Source: Elmis aenea (taxonomy: Eukaryota > Arthropoda > Insecta > Coleoptera > Elmidae). From it: a stretch of DNA of 64,000 nt. Of the stretch, positions 58,691-64,000 are shown one piece after another (position 1 is the stretch's first letter; each line of letters starts with the position of its first letter). The notes below the pieces were generated by a model. The model ran no database searches and was not told the origin of the DNA. It worked only from the letters and a program-made list of their open reading frames with translations. Made by a program: the position numbers and the translations under genes. The stretch spans positions 1,984,868 through 2,048,867 of the forward strand of contig OX393577.1 of assembly GCA_947652605.1 (NCBI GenBank), given 5' to 3'.

Positions 58691-60230
58691 AGAACGATAG
58701 AATATAAAGACCATTCCAAAGCAATCGATAAAAAAAAAAAACTTGCAACTTTTTAACAACTTTGAGAGGTAGCAAAAAATTGTTTTAGGCCGTTTTTGAA
58801 CGAACCAAAGATGGAAATGCATTGCTTAGGGCAGGGGTAGCAAATCTTTTTATGTCCGAGTGCCAATTTTTAGGAAATGTTTACATTTTAAAATGCTGCC
58901 AGGTAACTTTTGCAAAGAGAAAAAAAACATCACTGATTGTGAAGAGATGAAGAGTAAAGTTTACAATATTTGTATTAAATGAATATTTTTTATTGAGTAC
59001 TATTTGTAATTAAACAACAACTAAAGATACATAACTAAATTTTAAAAGAAATAATAATATTTTACCAATGGAAAGATATAGTTAGACTAAAATAATAATT
59101 GTACATTACATGTGTTTACTTTTCAAACAATATTAATTAAGAAGGCACCTACAATAAGAATTAAAATATTAGTTTTTAATGCGATTTTTGTTGTTGAATG
59201 CTTTTTGTCAAGTTTTTTATATCAGAATGGCATACGTTCATGTATTTCTGAATTTATTTTTTATTAAATTCATTTGTGAAAACAGTTAATCACTTGCATA
59301 GGTGGAAGAAAATATAATTAATATAGCCGGCGCTAATTTCTTTAAGGATTTGAACTGCTCTGAAATCGTTTGCCGGCATTAATAATTTTGCTTTCAGCAT
59401 TATTATTTATTTTTTCCTCCAAACGTGCACTTTCAATAATCTCTAAATTTTCCCTTAAGTCAATAAACTTTGGCCTCCAAATTGCACTTGATTGAAAATC
59501 AATTAATTGCATTTCAAAATTTTCTTATTTTAACCGTTCAAACATTTCCAAACCAAGTTCATCGACTTTGGTTATGTCTGGGTAAATTATGAATTTTGGA
59601 ATTTCTTCGCAATTTTTAAATTGAGAAAATCGCGAAGAAAATTCATTTATTATTGATTCCACAGCTGTGGTTAAATCTTCAGTGAATTGAATTTGATTAT
59701 TTTCAACTTGATGTGTAGGATTTTCTTTGAAAAATTTTAAATTTGGAAAGATTTGAAGTCATGAGAAGCAATATCTCGTTTAAGTACTTGCAATTTTGTT
59801 TGAAATTCGCATAGTTTCGAAACAAAATGCATGTATTTTGTTTGAATAAATATAATTTCGTGTTATTAATTCATTATTTAAAAAAAAAAGTTGTAATTTT
59901 CCAAAAAGCAACTATTTTTCCCGCGTGCCAATAAAGTTTTTTTACGTGCTATGTGGCACGTGTGCCATAGGTTCGCCACCCCTGGCTTAGGGTATCTCCA
60001 ACATTTTCAGAAAATATAAAGACGACCCCAAAACAATACATTTTTCTGAAAAACTTTGCAAGGTTATATAGTCTTGGAATTTATTGAAAATTGAGGGGCT
60101 ATAAAAAATTGTTTCAGGCGGTTTTTGACAGAACCAAAAGTGAAAATGCATTGTTTGGGCTGTGTTTTTAGCATTGTCAAAAAATATAAAGACAAACCCA
60201 TTCTATTACCGTTCGTTTCTCAATATTATG
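58691..60230 (+). repeat. Short tandem repeat array (~150-170 bp units) interrupted by a hAT element
   Basis: AATATAAAGAC recurs at about 58701, 60012 and 60183. AAAAAATTGTTT followed by AGGC recurs at about 58777 and 60095, and GAAAATGCATTG-like words recur at 58813 and 60149. With the hAT insertion and its extra 8 bp removed, the units are about 150 and 170 bp long and follow each other directly. Roughly two and a half units can be seen, diverged by about a fifth. Confidence 0.65.
58832..59984 (-). mobile_element. 1153-bp hAT element with degenerate transposase
   Basis: Perfect 8-bp duplications GCTTAGGG flank the element (58824-58831 and 59985-59992). Termini are CAGGGGTAGCAAATCTTTTT and, from the other side, CAGGGGTGGCGAACCTATGG. 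On the minus strand, broken frames give FQTKLQVLKRDIASHDF, FTEDLTTAVESIINEFSSRF and FKNCEEIPKFI, then STYASD and LFSQMNLIKNKFRN (about 59240-59320). The last is the conserved hAT C-terminal dimerisation block (S-T-Y-x-C-E-x-L-F-S-x-M). Together they resemble the domesticated ZBED/FAM200-like branch of hAT transposases. The N-terminal zinc finger and most of the catalytic core are deleted or unreadable. A fragment of the same family is at 36958-37354. Confidence 0.9.
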
Positions 60231-60448
60231 AGAAAATCAGTAAATGTTAAATCATTACATCAACTCTGACAGAATAAATATTTGCATGTAATTGTTGTAC
60301 TTTACAATAGTGACTCATTTCAATAATGTTTTAAACTCCGTAACTATTGATATCTTATTTAATCAATCAATTGATTACGCTTTGATTGTTTCGATATTAC
60401 CCAAGGAGTGGCAATATTACTAAACAATGCAATTGGCGTCGATTTAAA

Positions 60449-60598
60449 TATAAAAAGACGTGTGTTCGATCAATATGCAGGGAGTTCTAACGTCCGGTTT
60501 GGCCGTGAGCGAGGCTCCAGTCGCGGAGATAGTTCATGCAAGCGCGCGTAGCGAAACCTCAACTTAAAAATTTCAACAGCGAGTGACAAAATGTAAGG
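60449..60598 (+). promoter_or_regulatory. Candidate TATA promoter with GC-rich downstream stretch
   Basis: TATAAAAAG begins at 60449. At the expected start distance (about 60479-60481) the DNA changes from AT-rich to GC-rich (CGTCCGGTTTGGCCGTGAGC), as in a 5' untranslated exon. A splice-donor-like GTAAGG follows at 60593. No initiator match is good and no ATG-initiated frame of note is present, so a noncoding first exon is possible but unproven. Confidence 0.2.
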
Positions 60599-63500
60599 AA
60601 CAGTTCGTTTTTGCGGTGAGAAACAATTACAAAAAAATGTTGACGTACGGTTGTCAGTGTTAGTTGGTATACGGATGATAGGCACGGATAAAATACTTAA
60701 ACGGACAACCGCTGCAGTGTTGTGATGTATGGTTGCTAGTCTAGCCTGACTTAAGTAATATATCGAATATTAAATTAAGATATTTCAAAATAATTTAAAA
60801 TATTACCTTGCCTGCTTGACGCTGACATTCCGACGATTCCATGTATTTAAGCTTTTTACAGCCGAACGTGTGTTAGCCGTTTCGAGTTTAAAAAAAATAA
60901 TTCACTTGTGTAGAGATCTACGAAAATAGCAAATTGAACACATGTGTACCAAACTGTCATTATTTTGGTTACTTCTATTGCCTAGTGTACAGAACAATTG
61001 ATTCCGGGAAAGTTCTAAGCATTCGAATGACACGGTCGAGCAACACTCCAATAACAAAAATAACGTACCGACTCTATTTAGCGGCTATATGCAAATAACA
61101 CCCACGTCAGATTTATTAAACATGCATATGGAAATAAACTTAATCAAATAAAAGCATAAGATACAGTTTTAAAATACATATAGTGATTCGATTCTAAAAG
61201 CAATAAAGCCTATTTCATAGCGTGTCACTACAGGCTTTCCCGGTAGGTGTCAACTGTGTTGGTCAGTTAAGTTCTGGACGTAGTTGGCGAGCAAAGAGAA
61301 TTTCGGACGACCACTTGCCCGCACGACGACTGTACGGACGCGGCATGATCCTGATCAGATATATGTAGTATGCAGTTAAAATCAACGTGGTATATTTTAA
61401 GTTTATGATTTTTTATCACACCTCAGTTTTTCGAACGCGCGAGTCCGTTCACAAGATTATTAAGTTATTGTTTCGAAACAAATTTGTGTTAATCCTTGAA
61501 TTATCTTTTACAGCAGACTTTGTAGAAGTTTCAAAGGCACTTTCCACGTGGTGAGGATTTCCCGATTCAGTAAAGCGTTAGGAAGAGAGTTCAAAATACA
61601 ACGCAGTTTGATACCAACAAGCCGCGTCTTATCGGTTATGAATAACGTACATGAATCGAACGTTAATTGTTTGTTTATATTGATAAAAGTATTCAAATAT
61701 TAATCCGTTCAAACTGAATTCCCATTAAAGTTTAACAAAACTACTCCAACACATGAACACAAATTTGTTCTGACACACACTAGGCTAGAAGTAACCAAAA
61801 GTAATTAAAACCGTGCGATAATTACAGTAACTGATTGTAGCGTTCCACAGCGACGCCGACGCTATTCTGGCGCCAGGGCTGAGCGCCGGTCGAGTAGTTA
61901 GCACGCCTGCCGCATTTGCATGGCGCTACCGTCCGCCCCACCTTCCCAACAATGACAGCGTTATACGCCACCCACGCGCCAAAGTGAGACAAACTCAAGT
62001 ATTTTACTTTTTAAATTTTTAGGGGAGGATATAAGTAGAAAGGAGAACGATGTAGAAAAATGTACTATTTACCATCCCATTAGAGCGAAAGAGATAACAG
62101 TAATTGAAACTCTGCGCGAACGATTGCGATAGTCATACAGAAGTTGAATTTAACATTAAAACATTCCATGGTGACGAAGAGTTCTTCGCGGGATAAAAAA
62201 AAATTCTCGCAACAAATACTATAAAACAAATCGGGCTATTTCGAAGTGAACCTTCTTCAAAGAGTCGTATTTTGCTGGATATTTCAGAACACTGTACAAA
62301 TTTATCATGTGTTCCTCTGAGTAAGATGCTGTCAGATATTAAACGCGTAAGAGCGAAACAGAGTTACATTTCATTAAGGGTAGAGACGGAATGAAATTAC
62401 ATACCCTATGAGAGCAACTGGGACATGGAATACCTAACCCCCGATGAGGAACAGAGACGGGACTCATTGGAGTATGCAATAAGCGGGACAAGGAAACGCG
62501 GGTGTAATTTGCTCAAGTTAGAATGAGCGAGCAATATGCAAGTTAATTAATCGGTAAAGTAATGAGAATAAGGCGCATGCGTCTTTTTGTTGCGGGGGTT
62601 GGAGGCAACTAGGGGTAGTCATCAACGCCAGCGCAGATTAGAAGTACAGTCAATGTAAAAGCGTACAGAGCATTTTTTAATAATATTACTGAGCAAAGCG
62701 TAGCTAAAGTTTCAATGGGGGTGCAAGGGGTAGTTCACCCTGCGGGCAGGCGACCCGCCAAACTCACGGTCACGAGTGATTGACGCTTTTCAGGCGTTTA
62801 GTGCCACTTTGAGATAAAGCGCGCTATTGAGCTTTTTCTATCGTAAGCATTGAATATATTTGCTAGATAAAAAAAAGCGAACATACATATATACTCGAGG
62901 AGTGCAGCATAAACTTTTAATTTGTTTTGCGATTTTGTTATCAACGATAAATCTTGAGTGTTTTTTTATTTGTGTTGCTTATGAGCTTATGACGACCATC
63001 AATAACTGCATACATTTAATAATATTGTAAACATTATCATTATATAATCATAATACAACTTTCAAACAATGGTTTTATTAAATAATTAAATAAACTCACT
63101 TACAAAATTGTAATACTTCAAAGATTTGCAATCCCTCATTACAAATTTTGCTGTTATTACTCGTTTCAACTAACAGTCACATAACATTCCATTTGTACAC
63201 ACAATTATTAAACTCACTCTTTCGTATAAAAGTACACCACAAACCAATTTTTACAATATATCATAAACGCAATTATTAATTTACTATAATTATTTACAAC
63301 TATGTACACAACAATACGAAATCAATTGTGTCGTACTTCACAAAAAAATGTCCCGAAAGAAAATCACTAACCGCAACATTTGATTAGACGGACGATTTAT
63401 TCAGGATAATACAAACAACGTAAAGTTTACGCGATGTCATCGTGTTCGAATGTGATCCTTACGCGACCGCGTGCTCTGGCCGTCCTGTTACCATGGCTAG

Positions 63501-64000
63501 CCGTGTTGCTCTGGCCAGCGGACCACTGACCAGCGGAGGGGCGGCGTAATTACACCAGAGAGGGGACTATGACGCTAACAATGTAGTTAAACCATATAGT
63601 CTAATGAGCAGCTTTTGTCTAGTCCTGCAACTTGCAAAAAATATTCAAGTCTAATCAAATCGAAACGAAATTTGCAGGAAATTTCTCACCCCCTTGCTAA
63701 TCAAGCAAGAATTATACCCTGTTTGGGCACAGAAAGTTCTTTTAAAGCTTGCATTTTAAACTAGCTGAAAGTTTTTACTTCCCTAAATTATCAAAAAATT
63801 ACAATGATCTAAGAATAGCCGTATTTTATGATCCTGCTAGGTCCTGCTTTCAATGATTTGCCTTACATTTGCAAATTTGATACCAGGGAAACATGTGAGC
63901 AATGATTATTAACCGGGGAAGACAACAGTGACTGCTGATACAATTACGAAGATAAAGGGGTGAAATGTTGGAATGCCAAGAGCTAGAGCCTCCTGCGAGG
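60599..64000. other. Low-repeat, GC-variable sequence, possibly promoter-proximal
   Basis: Compared with the preceding 60 kb, this end has few recognisable transposons and more GC/CpG-rich pockets: 61240-61350, 61850-61990 (with an ATTTGCAT octamer near 61914), 62730-62770 and 63440-63570. In the last, CTGGCCAGCGGACCACTGACC contains a direct GACCAGCGGA-like repeat. This would fit the edge of a gene's regulatory region, but no exon could be recognised on either strand. Confidence 0.25.

Noticed and set aside
1..64000. tRNA genes
   Set aside because: I looked for paired A-box and B-box words and found no pair at tRNA spacing with a foldable cloverleaf; isolated GGTTCGA-like words (for example near 26850) lack partners. 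A dedicated tRNA scan would be decisive.

Overview
The window reads as a piece of an animal, almost certainly insect, nuclear genome. It is AT-rich throughout, has no bacterial-type genes, has no open frame longer than 117 codons, and is littered with short decayed transposons of kinds common in insects: non-LTR retrotransposon tails, hAT elements with 8-bp target duplications, long fold-back (fully palindromic) elements and a Helitron-like end. A beetle is my best guess from the style of the repeats, but this is weak inference. I recognise no host protein-coding gene, no tRNA, no rRNA and no known miRNA. The window is best described as intergenic or deep intronic DNA.

Layout. 1-12.7 kb: a 519-bp fold-back element (1435-1953), three copies of a ~400-bp composite repeat (4251, 8262, 9571), an internally deleted LINE (5376-5830) and a LINE tail on the minus strand (3299-3366). 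12.7-24 kb: a small hAT MITE (12703-12858), a LINE reverse-transcriptase relic with a YADD box (15745-16700), a seven-unit ~190-bp tandem array (18186-19530), and a LINE tail that has expanded into a 177-nt pure homopurine run (23444-23620). 24-34.5 kb: an inverted repeat, a 240-bp local duplication, a 675-bp fold-back directly followed by a Helitron-like element, a 300-bp inverted-repeat MITE, a half fold-back into which a LINE tail jumped (13-bp target duplication), and a ~670-bp fold-back. 34.5-47 kb: LINE tail, fourth composite repeat abutting a hAT fragment, a LINE RNase H domain with its acidic residues intact (38816-39745), a hAT MITE with perfect TSD (39804-39990), fold-backs at 41137 and 43093, two hAT MITEs sharing one target site (44222-44722), and a fold-back at 46380. 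47-64 kb: two further RT relics, a perfect 720-bp fold-back (52908-53627), a MITE split by a 569-bp insertion (55471-56377), and a 1153-bp hAT element with transposase remnants sitting in a tandem repeat (58832-59984).

Between the repeats lie low-repeat stretches with GC-richer pockets and homeodomain/POU-like motifs (about 31.55-31.8, 33.84-34.07, 38.0-38.2, 60.4-62.0 and 63.4-63.6 kb). These could be regulatory DNA of a neighbouring developmental gene, but nothing here proves it. The main supportable story is transposon palaeontology: several nested insertions can be ordered in time from their target duplications, and several different fold-back families share the same TATACAGGG terminus.
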